A stretch of 64,000 bases of DNA from positions 124,001 through 188,000 of the forward strand of contig WSUB01000026.1 of NCBI GenBank assembly GCA_019633425.1, written 5' to 3'. Source of the stretch: Tulasnella sp. 424 (taxonomy: Eukaryota > Basidiomycota > Agaricomycetes > Cantharellales > Tulasnellaceae). The translations under genes were made by a program, and so were the position numbers. This document shows positions 1 through 12,010 of this stretch, piece by piece. The notes beneath the pieces were generated by a model that saw only the letters and a program-made list of their open reading frames with translations, had not been told where the DNA came from and did no database searches. How positions within the stretch are numbered: the stretch's first letter is position 1; every line of letters starts with the position of its first letter.

Positions 1-1868
1 GGTCAAGATGGCATCACAGTCAGCAAACTCCCTACTCTCTGGCCCAACCAAGACTTCAAAAGCTTTTTTCAAGGTCCGAAGTGTGTTATCCACATCACTA
101 TTGTAAGGGCAGTTTACGGTCAGCCTAATTGACAAAGTCCTCCATCGCTTAACTTACGAACCCTCTGTAAGCATCTCGCAGGGACCCAATTGAAGAGCTG
201 GCAATGTATCGGATGATGCGAAGGTTGGAAACAATACACGAGATAATGCAAAACAGCCTCCAATCTCCACGTTCAAGGGTATTCGAGTACAAGGCGAGAT
301 ATCCGCAGAACTCCTTGATCGTGTGGTCCGCCGGATAATAGGTATAAAATTGCAAAATGGTGAAGACCAGCGTACTTCGAAGGAGTACGGTTGGAGAATC
401 CGAAAGTTCCTCGTACGGAATCAAAACTGTCGTTTCCTGGATCGCGTATACAGGCCGAACGAGGTCGTAAAACTCCCACCAATCGACATCTCGAACGAGC
501 AGACTGTGGGCAGGCAGCGGCGCAGTACAGCCGCCTTGCAGAAGACGCGACATCGACTTGATCGCGACCTCGGATTTGCAACATCCGGGTGTAGGAATCC
601 CGGAATTGGTCGAAGAAACGTTCTTGGAAGATGGGGTCCCTCCATAGCTGCTCCATTTGAGCTACGTTGCCAATGCCAAGGATGTTTCCAATGGCATATA
701 GGAGAGTCGCCGGGTCGTCGGACGTACAGATGGCTCGCTGAATAGCGATCACTTGGAGCGACTCCAGGGTTTCCTCCTCTCGACATCTGGCCAAGAATCG
801 AAGGCAGCGTCTAATGGAGGCAATATCCGCGAAGATCCTCCGTCTTGGCATCTCCTCTGTGTGGTAATTGGTCCAGGACGAATCGGTTTCGCCACTCATT
901 GAGGACGATCTCCGAATCGTTTGCACCTGCTGCGTGACGAATTGCAAGACATATTTGTGTAGGGACCCGAAACTGGATTTAGTGAACCCAAGCACGATTC
1001 TCAACGCTGAAGGTGCCTTCTTGACACTCCAGTGGAGGAGATGTGAGAGTGGACTCTGGAAAGGGCAGAACGTGTCCCATAGGGTGCAGAGTGCACTTCC
1101 GATGAAAATTGCAAACCCCAAGTAGACTGGAATTCCGATGAGCACGGATATTTGAGGATTGAGATGGCGGAGGTAAAAGATGAACGCTATGCAGAAGATG
1201 ATGAGACCGGCTTGCAGAAGTGAAGGAAGGATGTCGTCCAGAATGAGTCCCAGGCGCCATCGCTGAGCGCCAAGGAACCGTTTAAGTTGTTCCCATCGTT
1301 GTCGATCCGGCCCACCTCCGCTGCGCCTGCGGTAGTAGACCAGCCATTGCCGACCTAAGACCGCGAGGAAGGAGGAAATGATTGCGAATGCTAGGCTTAG
1401 TGAAAAGAGGGTGTTGATTGCGAAGATATCCCCCGAAGGGGAGAACTTTGCTGAGGGGAGCGTGAAATTGAAGGCAACAGTATCGTTTGCCCTCATTGCC
1501 AATTGCATTAGAATGGCATTGTTCTGAGCGAGCAAGGCGTTAGTGTCCCCAGAGGGGTCAGGCGACAAGAGAGGGAGAGTAAGGGCGAGGAACGCGGAAT
1601 TGACGCCGGCGAAAAGACCCGCCTGATGTGCAAATGGACATGCCAGTGAGTACAGCAAGGGACGCATGGTAACGTAATAATTACGACTTACGAAGATGAG
1701 CATTCCATCTAATTGCTCCTTCAGACTCTTTGCCATGTCCTCATCGATCTCGTCTGCAAGAGCATCGTAGGCGCGATAGAATTTGCCGCCGTCGTGGCCA
1801 AACTCTTCGGGAGGATCGGGAATTTTGAATGGGGGTGCACTGAGCGCATTGGGGATGGCCGGATTCAT
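1..1868 (-). CDS. DUF6535-domain membrane protein, C-terminus cut by window edge
   Basis: The reading frame from the ATG at 1866-1868 begins MNPAIPNALSAPPFKIPDPP and continues with the typical DUF6535 features of Agaricomycetes: the FYRAYDALADEIDEDMAKSL region, the DGMLIFVSRNYYVTM segment and several hydrophobic membrane segments (INTLFSLSLAFAIISSFLAV, LIIFCIAFIFYL, VYLGFAIFIGSALCTLW). Between them lies the WLVYYRRRSG loop. The function of the family is unknown; it is predicted to be an integral membrane protein. The frame changes near 550-580, explained either by a short intron or by an indel, and coding continues in a second frame (LLVRDVDWWEFYDLVRPVY) to about 155. A small intron (about 151-115) then leads to coding that runs off the left edge. 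An in-frame codon further upstream (to 2033) could extend the N-terminus, but the extension looks like leader sequence. Confidence 0.75.
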
Positions 1869-3330
1869 GCAACTATTTGGCTGTGCCGAGGACGAGTGGT
1901 AAAGTCCCTGTCGTTTGAGGGGCTGGTCGATGGCAGAGGAGCGAGTGGGGCTTGGCAACGGTTTTCCTATAAGCTGTGGACAAAGCTGGCAGCGGCGACC
2001 CACGCAACACCCTAGGGATAGTTTATTCACCACCGATAAGTGCTTCCAGGAGTCATTCTATTCGGATACCACCCTTGAAGAACCATCCCCAGAGAGAGAA
2101 CGTCCCATCAGAGCGTGCGCTCACCTAATAATAGCCATTTGCGTAATCTAAGACAAAATTCCATTTCTTGGCGGTCAAAGTCTAATTGTCGTTGTTCGGG
2201 TGTGTCCATGCGGAGTCAGATGCGACCCTTTGCTTAAGCGCTGGGTATAGACCCTACGAGCAAGGGCAGCACGATTATATGCTCCCCTCTTGTTACAACA
2301 CACAAAGCAATAACAAATTTTGACCCCTTGTCATCACTCCACACAGATATGATTGACCTTTCAGCCCTAGCGAAGCCATTCGTCCATCCGACAGACTAAT
2401 AGGAGCGGCAACTCAAAGAGGTACTGAATCGGAAACCCTCTGCACAAGGCTTCCCTGGGGCAGGGAGGATGATAAATTGGGACAATGCGGTGCTCGATAC
2501 TACGCCACTATCAGCATTGCCAAGCCCATCTCGGAATGCTCCGCTTTCCTTATCTTCAACGTTGCAACGCGGACAGCCTATAAGAACTCATGTGCCATTG
2601 CAAATTACGAGATAGAGCACGAGCTTCTCTCGCTTTCCAGGCGCATGTCTGATCCTAGACCTTTGGTCTTCTGACTTCTGACGAGTCACGATCAGTTGCC
2701 CCAAGATTGAACACAGGGGCGCTGGTGGGTTGGTGGAGAGTGAGAGGTGAAGTCGACTACGGGGGTAAATCAAACATTCGACGTCGGATCGAGCCCTGCA
2801 ATCCTGAGAAAGTGTCATTGCCTCTTCTATTACGAAGTTTTCACTATTGATGCGCGTGTGCTGAATCTGAGAGATGGAGATATGTACAGGGGGGTCATGA
2901 GGCAACCGATGAGCCGGATCGAGCCGCGCGGGCTTTAATTGAAAGAACAACCCCAACTTCCGGCTTAGATCAGCACACAAGTTTAGCAGAGACACCAAAC
3001 CGTTAAAAAAGGGGGGGAGTTCTATTTATCAAAATACATCTATGTATACGTGTGTATAACAAACAGTCTAGTAACAAGGTATAGTGTAACAACATGCGTC
3101 CAAGAGAAAAAAAAAAACGTCGCGACCGGAACCATCATGAGAGTAATCGTTCAATCATTTGGAAAGCAAGGTCAATCAATAACCCCCTCCATTCCAATTG
3201 CATGTAGTCAAGATCAAAAATTTCGAAGCAAGAAGGAAAAAAAATGTCAGAGATTTTCCAAGGCAGAAGAAAAAAGAGGCTCGAAAGCAGCCCGAAGGAA
3301 TTTTTGTGTCACCAAAAAAGGAAACGCTTT
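1869..3330. other. Intergenic stretch, no gene recognised
   Basis: The open frames here are short and show no family signature, splice logic or codon bias that I can support. The sequence separates two minus-strand genes and would hold the promoter of the DUF6535 gene and the 3' region of the following membrane protein. A short poly-A run lies near 3105-3117. Confidence 0.5.
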
Positions 3331-5191
3331 TCAGGAAGCTGGGCGTAACCGATCATCATCGTCTCCCGCAACCAACGAGGTCCTCAAAGGGGACGGAGGC
3401 AACGCCGAGAACCTCCCGCTCCCCCTCGACGTCCTCCGATTCCAGTAGTCTCCAGCCGCAGCAATCGAAGGGAACGTCATTCTCGCCGTCGACGGCACCG
3501 CATCACTCGAAGTGTACACCGCCCTCTCCGACGCCCTCCTCTCCCGATCACGGGTCTCAGATCCAGTAGGCGAAGAAGGCGGGAGACTGGCGCCACTCCC
3601 ACTAGCCCAACTGAACCCTCCCTTCTCCTCATTCGCCGGCGTAGTCGCCATCCGCTGGTCCGAGTGCTCCCAATCCGCCTCGGGGATCGAATCCATCCTA
3701 CTCCTCCTCCCTCCGTGCCTACCAACACTCCCACTCCCCCACGACGACCTCCCATTCGAACCCACAGAACCCCTCTTCCCAGATTGAGAAGAAGCCTGCT
3801 GTTGAACGCGCGCTTCGAGCCTCTCGGCGGCTGGACTCCACGAGAGGTGTTCCGTCGGATAGCGCGCTCTTCCCTGGGAGACTATCCCGGATCGAGGTCC
3901 TGCCATGACGTTCGCCATGGTGGCTGCTTGCTGTTGCCGTCTTTTCCGCTGCTGGCTCCGCCGTCGCAACACGAGGCACGCAACCAACGCCAAGAGGAAG
4001 AATAAGACGATGCCGATGATGACCCCGCACGTTGCGGCCGTGCTTAGGTGCAGGGATGCGAGTTGTGGAAGAGGAGCGTCTGCGTTTTCAGCGGTGATTG
4101 AAGGCGTTGGGACTGCCGTTGAGGACGTGGGTTCGTCTTCGTCGTCGCCGCCGTCGTCATCGGTAGGACCTGTATTCATGGGGCAGTGATGGTCAGGCTA
4201 AGCTAGAGAGTTCACTCCAAAAAGGACGGAAGAGAGACGTACTCGCATCGACGGAACTACTTTGATTCGGGACTGTATACCTGTTCAAAATGGGGAGCGA
4301 AAAACGCAAAGTAAGTCCGAGGAGTTCCAAGAAACATGAACATCCTGTCGCTCCCCACCTAATCGAGCGCAACTCGGCAATGACGTTTCCAGACGGGTTC
4401 TCCGCCAAAGTCGGCCCGACCAACATAAGGCTCAGTGTATGTTCGAGGGTCGGGTCCAATCCGTCTTTGGCAAGCCACGGAAAGTGACAAATGCGACCGG
4501 ATCCTCCGGTAGGGATGCCAGTAACGTCGCAATTGCAGCGATTGATGGTCGTGTTATATACACCGTCGACGCTGATGTTGAGAAGACCTTGCCATCCACA
4601 AGCTACTGTGCCGTATACGTAAACCGCTGCGCCTGTGTGGTTATTTTGGGGAAAAAGTGGAGGTGAATGGGAACGTTTGTGAGTGTGGGGGTGTGCAATG
4701 CCGCCGCCGCGGGTTCGTTCCGGAGATAAAACGCCTCTTTTAGCCGCCCGAGCCTCACCTTGGAATGAGTAAGCGAGCCCGTCGCCGATGGTTGAAGCGA
4801 CGAAGGCTGGGCCACAGTCATCAGAGGTCGTTGTCCAGTTCTAATGGGGTGGTGAAATGCGAGAGTGGGAGAGTGTAAGCGCCGAACGGCCAAAATCGAC
4901 TCGGGTCGGTGCCGGGACTCACCCTGCAAGGGTTGAAAGCGGATAGACAGCAACGACGATCAGAGTCTGCATCATCCGCTTCTAGGTATTCATCAGAAAG
5001 TCTTACCCATAGAACCTAGTTGACAGTAACGGCGACGGGGGGTACGTTGGATGTTCAGTCCAAATTGCAATGCACGACCGGCAGACTCACGAAATCTCAT
5101 CATCACCACTCCCCGGATAAACGTCGACGTTGTGGAAGTTGGCTGCCACAGCGCTTGCCCATCCAAAGACGGCGAGGACGAGCGCTCTCAT
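3331..5191 (-). CDS. Secreted-ectodomain single-pass membrane protein
   Basis: I assemble this from several exons. The first (about 5191-5091) starts MRALVLAVFGWASAVAANF, a clear signal peptide, and ends at a GTGAGT donor. Following exons give NWTTTSDDCGPAFVAS (about 4840-4760) and VYVYGTVACGWQGLLNISVD (from about 4630), resembling the beta-sandwich ectodomain common in Agaricomycete orphan membrane proteins. The long last exon (to 3331) has a Ser/Thr-rich stalk and one transmembrane helix (CGVIIGIVLFFLLALVACLV). An RRRSQQRKRRQQQ stop-transfer cluster and a low-complexity cytoplasmic tail rich in Ser, Arg and Gly follow. A surface sensor or wall-linked role is possible, but there is no direct evidence. 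A miniature exon near 5004-4996 makes the second junction uncertain. Confidence 0.65.
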
Positions 5192-5324
5192 AGCTGGAGG
5201 GGGAAATTGAGGCGTTGAGTCGTGGTTGGCAAGAGGCGAGCGGGAGAGATATCGCAATGCCAAGCCATGATGCGATTCATAGACACAGGGTCTCCATGAG
5301 AGAAGCGCCCGGCCCGGCAAAAGT

Positions 5325-5538
5325 TTTACCGCACTACCGCAAATGGCATCAACTTCCGAATAAGATCGTCGGCACTGTTGTCGCGTTTTTCATTCATGGA
5401 GGAGGATCATATGTGACGTCATACGTGCTGCGTCAGAGACATCCCGAAAAGGGTTCAGTCGGCACGTGGCCGCACTTGGCAATGCAAACTACGGAGAAGG
5501 TGTCTATATATATATCCACCAACAGATATTACAAAGAT
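5325..5538 (-). repeat. Egt1 3'-flank repeat, copy A, with CRE-type palindrome
   Basis: The sequence downstream of Egt1 copy A is also found downstream of copy D (47966-48190) and, without an adjoining Egt1 gene, at 14996-15203. Shared landmarks are an AATGGCAT..CATCCGAAT block, a TGACGTCA palindrome (5414-5421 here) and ACAGATATTACAAAGATTCAAC at the end next to the gene. It marks the duplicated segment. The left boundary, near 5325, is where similarity to the other copies stops. Confidence 0.7.
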
Positions 5539-8500
5539 TCAACTTTCAAGTTTCGAGATATCGTAGACCACTCGTCCACCAACGAACGCATAAGGATAAT
5601 TGTGCTGGAACCAATTCCTCACCGTCCTCCTCTGAGCAAGTCGAGGAACCAATGCATACGATCCGCCAAGCTAAGTCGGTGAAACGTTCATTGTCAGTAT
5701 CGAGAATCCCCCACTTTTTTTCAACAAAGCACATATGACGCACGGCAACATGATGCTTCCCATCGAAGAAGTCGCTAGAGAACCTAAAACATGCGGCAAA
5801 GTTCGGTGTCAGGTTCATGGGGCCCGTCCAGCGGCACTCGGAGGCCGATCATCAGTAAGTACGTCTTCAAAAAAAAGAAAAACTCACCCCGGATACAACG
5901 CAGACTTCTCGAATCCCGGGTATTCGTCGAAAAGGGTTTCGGCCCATTCCCAAACGCCGCCGTTGTGTCCTCGGACCCCGTTCTCGACGTCGGGAACTTG
6001 CGGTCTGGAGATTAAATGTTCGGGACAATCAGCTTCTCCCGCAGCGTAGACGAAACGGCAACAAAGGGACTCACGGTACAGGATGCCAATTCTTGAACCC
6101 GATATTACTCTCTTCCGAGCCTTCATACCGATCCATGTACGTCCTCAATTCCACTTCCGTCGGCAGCCTTCCACCTTTCCACTTGGCAAACGCTGCCAAA
6201 TCGTCGTACGCTCCAATAAACGGCCAATTCCCGGCCACCGACATGGAAACGGGACCGTACAACGTTCGGACCTGTAACACCGGGAGCTTGTCAGCGAAAT
6301 TTCTCAATCACGAAAAGAAATCCCACCTTGACATCCCCCTCCAAATCAACCACCCAAAGCCCCGGCAAGTCATGCCCTCCTGCTTTCCTCTCCTTGATCC
6401 AAAACTCGTAAAACTCTTCATTCAAAACCGGCCTGGTCTCGACTCGAACCGCCTTCTCTCTAAGCTTAACGGATCGCTTAGGGTGCTCAGTGTCCCACCC
6501 GAATTCATGCGTTGGCGAATTGAGTTGGTCAAACGGATCCTCGGCTTCAACGTCGTCGTGGCCGAGCGAGATCTCGGTTCCGGCTTCCATCGTCACGGTC
6601 GAGGCGGGTAAAGGTTGAGACAATTCCGGGAGCTTTTGGAGCGTCCCCCATTGCGGTTTAGCGAAACCTGGTGGCGGGATTGTTCCATCGACGTCACCCG
6701 CTTTTTGAATGAGCATGTACAAAAGAGTCTAGTCAGGCCTCGTTCGGGGATAAGAGAGAGTCTAATGGATTTACTTACCTCTGCATGGAACGCTTCGTGT
6801 TCCCAAGTCATCCAAAGGACCCTGGCCATCGCTCTCGAGAAATCTCGAACGGTCGACTCTCCTTCCCTCTCCACTCCGTATTCTTCGTACACTCGAATCA
6901 ACCTCGCGCGAACCCGATCTCGGAAGGCAAGGACTTCGCCAAGTGCTGGCCAGTCTTCATCTTTGTCTGGGACTTCCGAATGAGGCTATACGTCATGAGA
7001 AGGGGGGGGGGGGAAAGGTCGTTCAGTACCATTGCGTACAGGCAAGGCGGAAATAGAAAGCGCCCACATGAATCACACTCGGATCGTCAACATCAGGATC
7101 AATCCCCCTCTCGAAAATATCCTTAAAGTACTCCGGTTCCGTATGCCCTTCCTCCTTCTTACCCATCCTCCTTAAGACCCTCGTCAAATGGATATCACAA
7201 AAGGTGGGGATGTGGCCCAAGTAGAACAAGCACTTGTGTCGGAGGTCGATCGGCTTGACGTGAAGCATGGAAGGAGGAATCATCTTGAGCGTGATCAAGT
7301 TCCATACTGACCAGAGCGCGGACCATTCGGCGAGGGTCGATACAGGGAGAAGGACGTGAGGTGGGTTAGGGGTTGGGAATGGGCGACTGTCGTGGCGGTC
7401 GATGATGGAGAGCGGATCCGAGGGAAGGTGAATGGTGGACGTGCAAGGAGCCACACCGTGTACATCCCTTTATTGTCTTTCCATCGATTGATGACTCGAA
7501 GATTTGCAGCCGAGAATAGTGCTAACGCCTCCGCGTCCGAATACTACCCCAAAGAATGTCAAGATCCGAAACGGCTTCTCGAGGCCTCATGTTTCAGGCA
7601 TTTGCTCTTTCTCTTACCTTGCACGCATATTCAATCCTCACAAGCTCCCCTTCTTCAAACTGTACAGCGGTTTCCGGATCTTGACGAGGACGATCGATAT
7701 CAGGAGGAACGATCACGACTTGCTTTCGAGTCGAGCGGAAGTAGGTTTCATGTCAACCTGTGGGTAGATGTATCAGATGACGAGTGTGACGTTGGTGGGA
7801 GGCGGAGATGCGAAAGGGGGTGACGTCAACACGTGTGATGGGCGCAAAGGATAAAGTTGGCATTGAGAAAGCCGTCAGCAACACTCAACCCGAAAACAGC
7901 GGAGCAACGTCCAAAATACCGCACCTTCAACTTCGTTCCATTTTTCTTCAAGCACCCATCCATCCTTCATGAGGATCTCTCCGTAGTCCCGGTCAACCTC
8001 GTCTCCGCGCCCTTGCAAGACGCGCTCAGCCACACGAAGCCCGTTATATTCGAACTTGCGTATCCATCCAGCAGGATCGTCGTACGCGGTTTCGATGGTC
8101 GAGCCGTCGTTGCGGTGGTCAAGACCTACATGCCAATGTCGAAACAACGAAGAGTACGGTTGTCAGTTATATTTAGCTCAGGGACTCGCCGGAGTTTTTT
8201 CTTACCTAAAAGCAAGGTATCTCCACTTCCAGGACGCAGTGGAAGCGAGTTGAGGAAATCCACTGCATCTGGTCGGGAGAAGTTTCCGATAGACGAGCCG
8301 AGAAAGAGGATGTGCAGCGGGGCGTGTTCGGGGCGAGGAGTAGGAGTTTGGCTGGGTGTGGTAGTGAAGATGGGGAGAAGGTCCTTCATGTTCGCGTCTC
8401 CACAGCGTTGAGTGATGCGATCCTCGCCGTCCTCTGGAGCGGTGGTACCTTTTGCCAATCCTTCAGTGCGGATAAACGCCAAACCTCCGTCGTACGTGCC

Positions 8501-9078
8501 CCACATACCCTTGGTCGCGACGCGACCGGCTAGAGTGGACCCAATAGTGCTCGACACCACGCCGAGGGTACGTAGAAGTTCTTTGCGCTCGAGATCGAGC
8601 GCGTAGTAGGTGATCGGAGCTTCGGCAGCCGAGGTTGGTTCGGCAACGGTGTTGGCCAACGCCAGGAGGATGTGCGAGGTCTTCTTTAGGGACCTATGAT
8701 GCAATAATATGAGCACGTCAGTCGAGCCCTCAACCAGTCCCATAAGAAACCTTCTCGTACCCGGCACCCAACTCAACGACGACCGATTTTTCGTCGCCTT
8801 GAACGCCCATGAACTCGACAATTTCCTTGGCATGGTCGGTCAATATCTGCTGTTCAGCAGCGAACAAGTAGTATTCTGGCGCATGAGTGGTGAAGTCATC
8901 GTACAACCTGAGCCCGCGTTCGTCGTAAAGCAAAAGCGTGGGGAGAGTTCGTTGATGGTTTGAAGAGACCGGCAAGGATTTGCGGCCTTAACGCCGTTAT
9001 GGCCGTCGAGCTGGCCTCTGAGGCCTGCTGTTCGCGGGCGTCGACGATGGCGGGATCGGCAATGAGAGATTGCGCCAT
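5539..9078 (-). pseudogene. egt1: Egt1-type ergothioneine synthase, copy A (frameshifted)
   Basis: Fungal Egt1 fuses an EgtD-like histidine N-trimethyltransferase to an EgtB-like sulfoxide synthase (DinB plus FGE-sulfatase domains). Here the N-terminus (MAQSLIADPAIVDAREQQ), SAM-binding region (VVVELGAG, then SLKKTSHILLALA after an intron at about 8750-8696), YYALDLERKELLRTLG, and HILFLGSSIGNF are all present. The iron-binding DinB motif (WEHEAFHAE), RLPTEVELR, GHNGGVWEWAETLFDE, FFDGKHHVA and the terminal NWFQHNYPYAFVGGRVVYDI follow in order. Compared with copies B and D, five C residues are missing near 8956, shifting the frame about 40 codons after the start and leading to a stop at about 8896. 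No in-frame ATG replaces the start. It also lacks a linker of about 65 residues found in the methyltransferase part of B and D. The remaining exons look undamaged, so the lesion is recent or a sequencing error. Confidence 0.8.
7821..7836. promoter_or_regulatory. CRE plus E-box pair inside Egt1 intron, copy A
   Basis: TGACGTCA (bZIP/CREB-type site) is followed one base later by CACGTG (bHLH-type site) in the intron that separates the last methyltransferase exons. The same pair is at the same place in copies B and D. The copies are recent duplicates, so conservation alone is weak support for function. Confidence 0.35.
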
Positions 9079-9480
9079 GGTTGCGAGGAATGCGATGGTG
9101 TGCGCTTGCGCTAATACGGTGTTACAGAGGGGTTTAAGTAGGAACCGGGGGAGTACGTGTCTGTGGCGTTTTTCGATCTAGCTCGTCGTTCACGGATCCC
9201 CTCAAACGTGTAATGCTATACGACATACCGAATAAATGAGAAGAAGATAAAAATAGTCATTGGAATAGGAAGTTTCGCGCCCGTTGAGGGCTACGAAGAA
9301 TCTCCCGTCTCCGGTGAAAGCCTCGCAGTGGCTGGCGCATGTGCTGGAACCGAGACGCCGCGTCTCGCAAGGTCAGCCCAATAACGCTCTCCAGATCTGT
9401 TGCCCGACGCACGCGCTGCTGACAAGCCTCAATTGTCGTCCACTCAGTCTTCCGGGGACCCGGATCTAGTAGGGAAGGTT
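9079..9480 (-). repeat. Egt1 upstream region, copy A
   Basis: The presumed promoter of copy A is shared with copies C (43029-43436) and D (51958-52345) and with an orphan segment at 43840-44020. Landmarks are GGAACCGGGGG, TGTGGCGTTTTTCGA, ATAGTCATTGGA, CGTTGAGGG and GGGGACCCGGAT. In this copy the TACGTCATA element seen in C, D and the orphan reads TACGACATA. Confidence 0.65.
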
Positions 9481-9510
9481 CTGTTAGGAGCTGGACGGCC
9501 ATTTCACTGT

Positions 9511-10141
9511 TAGTGTTGCCGCCGGTTCGGCAAAAACTGGTTTAGAACCGGTTTCACTCGGTTTGGTTCTGGTTCGGTTCGGTTCAAAACCAGAACCGCA
9601 AACCGACTTTGCTCGGAAGTCGAACTGGTTCAAGAACCGAACCGAACTCGTTTCAAACCAGTTCCTCTGGTGCCTGGACTACAAAGCCTTATATGGTAAG
9701 ATATCATACTCTTCTTCGTTCCCGTGGCAATTTTAGGGTTTTATTCGATCACATCTCTACATACTGGATGAGTCGTACGAATAGCGCCCCGTAAATGATG
9801 ACCCAGTGCCGGTTTAGAAGTTGAGCCAAGCAATGACATCATTGCAGCCAAATACCGCCCTCCCTTACATTCTCCAGATTGACACATATCTAAATGTAGA
9901 ATGTATTCAGATAAATTCTACTATCTCCTCTTACACGCCTAGCGGACATTCTGCACGATTTCTCAACTTATTGTCAGGACGTTTATGTTAAGTCCGGTAA
10001 GACCGTTGAACCAGTTCCTAAACCGGTTTAAGGTGGTTCGGTTCTGGTTTGGTTTGGGACCGGAACCGCAAACCGACTTTCCCGGAAAGTAAAACCAGTT
10101 CCGGAACCGAACCGAACCGAACCGAACCGGCGGCAACACTA
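9511..10141. mobile_element. hAT-like non-autonomous element (MITE), 631 bp
   Basis: The ends are inverted repeats beginning TAGTGTTGCCGCCGGTTCGG at 9511 and its reverse complement ending at 10141, extended by imperfect GGTTCGGTTCGG-type iterations on both sides. TCACTGT flanks it directly on both sides (9504-9510 and 10142-10148), consistent with the roughly 8-bp target duplication of hAT elements; TAG at the terminus also fits. There is no transposase frame inside, so it would depend on an element elsewhere. It inserted just upstream of the Egt1 copy A promoter segment. Confidence 0.7.
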
Positions 10142-10490
10142 TCACTGTACGCATTCCCACCCCGTGGCTGGCTCAATACGATGTTCTGGTTGGTTGAAGT
10201 GGTATCTCATTTGAACACATGATTCCCAGAACCCGTCATGGGCCTTACCAGGAGGAATAAAAGTGTCGCTAAGCGCCCATCGGTGTTTCTCGGCTTAGGT
10301 CCGCTTCCGCCACCGGGGTGTCGCCAGCCAGTACATTCGCTTTTGATCAAAGGTCGCGGTTGCAGCTGACGGGAAAACGCGTTTCAACAGATAAACATCT
10401 CCGTGTGTTGGTGGAATCGTCACGGTTGGTAAGCGGCACTCGACCAACGGCACTGTAACGCCGTCCTTTACTTACACCCCCATCGTCTTT
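10142..10490. other. Intergenic, nothing recognised
   Basis: No coding frame, RNA gene or repeat that I can support. Confidence 0.4.
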
Positions 10491-10904
10491 TTAGGCGATG
10501 ACTTTGGCGATAACCTCTCTATCATCGGTGACTAATTCATGAAGAGTTCGTATTCTGTATTCGATTACAGTACCAAGTCGGTTGGCTTTGTCAAGGCCAT
10601 TTGAATCTGAAAAAAGGTCGGCTTCCGATCCAAATAACCGTGATGTTGTTGTTGATAGTCCTTCATGAATGAAATGCACTCTTTCCCAATGTTCTAATAG
10701 ATCCAGGTCCTTTTCGTGCGACAGAAACTGGATCAAGATGGGGTCATTGGTCGGGGGAAGGACTGAGGCCGATGCGCATAGGCCGTGTGGCCAGTGCGTA
10801 CGATACGAAAGTGTACGCTGAATCCCAGGTGAGAGGGTGTCGAACCCATCCCAAGGGTCTGTGAGATTGGGCCCTGTTTGGGGGGTCAAATTGAAAGAGT
10901 CCAT
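10491..10904 (-). CDS. Hypothetical 137-residue protein
   Basis: A single uninterrupted frame starts at an ATG at 10902-10904 (MDSFNLTPQTGPNLTDPWDG) and ends at 10491. It has no signal peptide, membrane segment or motif I recognise; the second half is charged and probably helical (HEKDLDLLEHWERVHFIHEG). It could be a small orphan gene, an exon of a larger gene or a chance frame. Confidence 0.35.
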   Translation of the reverse strand: MDSFNLTPQTGPNLTDPWDGFDTLSPGIQRTLSYRTHWPHGLCASASVLPPTNDPILIQFLSHEKDLDLLEHWERVHFIHEGLSTTTSRLFGSEADLFSDSNGLDKANRLGTVIEYRIRTLHELVTDDREVIAKVIA

Positions 10905-11472
10905 TTGAGCGAAAGGGGGCGGAGACGGAGACTACGTCTGTTAGCTCCAAATCGGCGCCGGCGATCCGTCAGGGCGGGCTTTGGCATGCCCTACACATAA
11001 CCTTGATTTAATACCCATGTCATGCTCACGGTATTCCATGCTTGTCCCTTCGACTCTGGTGACGGCTTGAGATGCGTTTGTTCATCTCGGGTGTTCCTGG
11101 CGCAGGGCATCATTCAACAATGGCAGTCTTGCCCGACACGCCGCACGAAACGCCGTTGTAACCCGAAGGTGTGACCAGCTTCATTCTCAACGTGTCAAGA
11201 CTTTATTCCTTGTATTTTCGTCTACTGTATTGCTTTCGCCTTTAGTTGTGCCCCGATGATCAGGGGCAATTCGCCGCAGGACCGAAGAAGTCCTTGCAAT
11301 GCCCGATAAAACACCTCGCCATCACTCATCCGTACGCCCAAAGCTTGTATTAATATTAATCCATCGAAAGAAGACTAAAAGAATCAAGTAAGATACCAAA
11401 GACGGCAATTAAAAGTAACAGAACGGCAACTTTATCTTGACGTTCCTCAAAATTAGCCTCGGAAAAGCGATG
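10905..11472. other. Intergenic, nothing recognised
   Basis: AT-richer near 11340-11450 (AATATTAAT stretches). No coding frame or repeat supported. Confidence 0.4.
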
Positions 11473-12010
11473 TCACTGCTGCCGCCTGTATATAGGCATA
11501 GCATAAAATGTACCCGGGATGTCTGAAGGAATAGGAGCGAGGACCATCCGCTTCCAGAGGCTCGGGATTACATATGCATTGGCCCATTGCCACAGGTCCA
11601 ATCCCACGTAAAAGGTTTCGTTTTCGTAGTTGCCACTCGCGGGCAGGTGGAACGCAACGAAAACGCCGTAAAAGCCATCGGGAGAGGTCATAGCCATTGC
11701 TTGATACGAGACTGAAGGCCATCCTCGGAGCTTTTCTTCATCTGTGGCTGATTGATCGGGACATTCTGTGTAGATGATGCGACGGCGCGCATCAACTCGA
11801 TTGGACCAACCGTCATCGTTCAAAGGCCCGGACATCCTCCAAGCTGCAACAGGCAAGCTGTGTAGCCATCGGAAGAGCCTGGGCGTCATTCTGTTGTAGC
11901 CTGGAGAATCGGGTTGAACAGGAGCCTGCTTTGCGTACTGAAACGGGAACAGTCAATTAGCAGAAACTCTTAGAGCCAGAAAAGACCTGTCTACTCACTC
12001 GGGAAGACAT
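11473..12010 (-). CDS. Hypothetical two-exon small protein
   Basis: A four-codon first exon (MSSR, ATG at 12008-12010) ends at a GTGAGT donor. The intron closes at a TTTCAG acceptor near 11943, and the second exon reads YAKQAPVQPDSPGYNRMTPR and continues to the stop at 11473. The protein has about 155 residues and is rich in Trp and Tyr (WLHSLPVAAWRMSGPLNDDG, FYVGLDLWQWANAYVIPSLW), suggesting a compact globular fold. There is no signal peptide or transmembrane helix, and I do not recognise the family. The clean splice sites and lack of lesions argue that it is real. Confidence 0.55.

Noticed and set aside
7857..8411. 184-codon plus-strand frame
   Set aside because: It is the antisense of the Egt1 copy A methyltransferase exons; similar antisense frames occur in all copies.
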